From Paraburkholderia piptadeniae (lineage in GTDB: Bacteria > Pseudomonadota > Gammaproteobacteria > Burkholderiales > Burkholderiaceae): a DNA stretch of 64,000 nucleotides. The notes under the pieces were generated by a model, which saw nothing but the letters and a program-made list of their open reading frames with translations, did no database searches and was not told the origin of the DNA. The position numbers and the translations under genes were made by a program. Below are positions 62,549 through 64,000 of the stretch, in pieces; position 1 is the stretch's first letter, and every line of letters starts with the position of its first letter. The stretch lies in the NCBI RefSeq assembly GCF_900007165.1, contig NZ_CYGY02000075.1:3113-67112 (forward strand), read 5' to 3'.

Positions 62549-63430
62549 ATGGCACGTAAGGGAATCATTCTCGCGGGCGGGTCGGGGACTCGCCTTTACC
62601 CTATCACGCACGCGGTGTCGAAGCAGCTGCTGCCCGTGTACGACAAGCCGATGATCTACTATCCGCTGTCGACACTGATGCTGTCCGGCGTACGCGATGT
62701 GCTTATCATCTCGACGCCCGACGATACGCCGCGCTTCCAGGCGATGCTGGGCGACGGCAGCCGGTGGGGCATGCAGATCCAGTACGCCGTGCAGCCATCT
62801 CCGGATGGCCTCGCGCAGGCATTTCTCATCGGGCGCCACTTCATTGGCAACGACGTTTGCGCGCTGATTCTCGGCGACAACGTTTTCTATGGGCACGATC
62901 TTGCGCGGCAGCTCGTCACCGCGAACGCGCACGTCAATGGCGCGACGGTCTTTGCCTATCACGTCAATGATCCTGAGCGATACGGTGTCGTCGAATTCGA
63001 TGCGCAGTTCCGCGCGCTCTCGATCGAAGAGAAGCCCGCGCAGCCGAGATCGAACTACGCCGTCACGGGCCTATATTTTTACGACAACGACGTCTGTGAG
63101 ATCGCTGCGAGTATCAAGCCTTCAGCCCGCGGCGAGCTGGAAATTACCGACGTCAACTCCCATTATCTGAACGCCGGCAAGCTGCGAGTTGAGATCATGG
63201 GGCGTGGCTACGCGTGGCTCGACACGGGAACGCACGATTCGCTGATCGACGCGGCCACGTTCATCGCGACCTTGCAGAAGCGTCAGGGCCTCGTGGTTGC
63301 CTGTCCGGAAGAAATCGCCTTCCGCAACGGGTGGATCGCGGCGGAAGATGTCGCAAGGCTCGCCGCGCCGCTGACCAAAAACGCTTACGGCAAGTACCTT
63401 TTGAAGCTGTTGACCGAGCCCGCCGCATGA
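62549..63430 (+). CDS. rfbA: glucose-1-phosphate thymidylyltransferase
   Basis: 293 aa. KGIILAGGSGTRLYPITHAVSK is the nucleotidyl-transfer motif; VYDKPMIYYPLSTLMLSG and ICALILGDNVFYGHD-like CALILGDNVFYG follow. Makes dTDP-glucose from dTTP and glucose 1-phosphate. Starts 9 nt after rfbB; overlaps rfbC by four bases. Confidence 0.97.
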   Translation: MARKGIILAGGSGTRLYPITHAVSKQLLPVYDKPMIYYPLSTLMLSGVRDVLIISTPDDTPRFQAMLGDGSRWGMQIQYAVQPSPDGLAQAFLIGRHFIGNDVCALILGDNVFYGHDLARQLVTANAHVNGATVFAYHVNDPERYGVVEFDAQFRALSIEEKPAQPRSNYAVTGLYFYDNDVCEIAASIKPSARGELEITDVNSHYLNAGKLRVEIMGRGYAWLDTGTHDSLIDAATFIATLQKRQGLVVACPEEIAFRNGWIAAEDVARLAAPLTKNAYGKYLLKLLTEPAA

Positions 63431-63978
63431 AAATTTCCATTATTGCCACTTCGTTGCCGGAAGTGAAAATCGTCGAGCCAAAAGTGTTCGGGGACGAGAG
63501 AGGCTTTTTTTTCGAGAGCTTCAACGAGCAGGAATTCGCTCAAGCGATAGGTGAGCAGGTCAAATTCGTGCAGGACAACCACTCGCGCTCCACGAAGAAC
63601 GTACTGAGGGGCCTGCATTATCAGATTCAGCGAGCGCAAGGCAAGCTCGTGCGCGTGATCGCCGGTGAGGTCTTCGATGTGGCCGTCGACATGCGCAGAT
63701 CGTCACCGAATTTCGGCAGGTGGACGGGGCATCGTCTGAGTGCCGACAATAAGCGCCAGATGTGGATCCCGCCGGGCTTCGCACATGGCTTCTTTGTCTT
63801 GTCCGAAGCCGCCGACTTCCTTTACAAGACGACTGATTACTGGTTTGCGGAACACGAGCGCTGCGTCGCGTGGAACGATCCGGAGATCGGGATCGACTGG
63901 CCCTTGGATGCCCCGCCGATTCTGGCGACGAAGGACGCGGCAGGCAAACGCTTTGCCGACGCCGAGGCCTACGACTGA
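63427..63978 (+). CDS. rfbC: dTDP-4-dehydrorhamnose 3,5-epimerase
   Basis: 183-aa cupin epimerase. EPKVFGDERGFFFESFN, QDNHSRSTKNVLRGLHYQ (catalytic His), VDMRRSSPNFGRW and PPGFAHGFFVLSE are the family blocks. ATG 63427 overlaps the rfbA stop. Sequence just before the right edge (GGAAGAGGGA) may be the ribosome site of rfbD. Confidence 0.96.
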   Translation: MKISIIATSLPEVKIVEPKVFGDERGFFFESFNEQEFAQAIGEQVKFVQDNHSRSTKNVLRGLHYQIQRAQGKLVRVIAGEVFDVAVDMRRSSPNFGRWTGHRLSADNKRQMWIPPGFAHGFFVLSEAADFLYKTTDYWFAEHERCVAWNDPEIGIDWPLDAPPILATKDAAGKRFADAEAYD

Positions 63979-64000
63979 CCGTCCGGAAGAGGGACACGCA

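Overview
The window is high-GC, gene-dense DNA that reads as a chromosome of a Paraburkholderia/Caballeronia-type betaproteobacterium. This placement is inferred from gene content and order: groES-groEL behind a CIRCE operator, thiD-rubredoxin-yqgE-ruvX-pyrR-pyrB-pyrC-plsC-apaH, a zwf-glucokinase pair, and xylose and galactoside ABC operons. No rRNA, tRNA or CRISPR array was seen. Because of the high GC, many long antisense open frames are spurious.

Layout. 1-4 kb: an RND-type outer-membrane efflux lipoprotein (cut by the left edge), a ferritin-like protein, a Val/Pro-rich secreted protein and a small EF-hand-like exported protein. 3.3-5.4 kb: an OmpR/EnvZ-type two-component system. 5.5-13 kb: a carbohydrate block with a glycogen-debranching-type enzyme, a large GH63/MGH1-like glucosidase, glucose-6-phosphate dehydrogenase and a ROK/polyphosphate-type glucokinase. 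13-15.5 kb: a PEBP-like protein, an aldo/keto reductase and a membrane-anchored lipocalin. 15.6-23.3 kb: a galactoside regulon (LacI regulator with a perfect 18-bp palindromic operator, ABC ATPase, GH42 beta-galactosidase, binding protein, two permeases). 23.7-25.3 kb: a divergent TetR/SDR pair.

25.4-27.5 kb is a mobile-element graveyard holding recombination-module remnants, a frameshifted helical protein, a BON-domain protein and a TnpB fragment. 27.6-35.7 kb is the xylose regulon: galM and xylR on the minus strand; xylA and xylFGH on the plus strand. No xylB is present. 36.2-39.7 kb carries a PilJ-like soluble receptor and a NarK-type nitrate transporter, separated by an intact stand-alone TnpB element with recognisable ends. 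39.8-43.5 kb: a SulP transporter, a zinc-ribbon membrane protein and a small hypothetical gene.

44.0-48.25 kb is an accessory island bracketed by inverted clusters of a TTCA...TTTGAAC repeat. It carries an O-antigen-type acyltransferase, a VapBC toxin-antitoxin pair and decayed gene fragments. It ends just upstream of the groES promoter. groES-groEL is followed by an IS110-family (IS1111-type) element. 52-61.3 kb is core metabolism: thiD, rubredoxin, a possible chemosensory remnant, yqgE, ruvX and the pyrimidine genes, including a dihydroorotase homologue lacking its metal-binding histidines, then plsC and apaH. 61.5-64 kb starts the dTDP-rhamnose operon (rfbB-rfbA-rfbC).

The most unusual signals are the TnpB element with its reRNA-like end, the repeat-bounded island, the IS1111-type element with a long non-coding downstream end, and the paired regulatory motifs of the xylose regulon.
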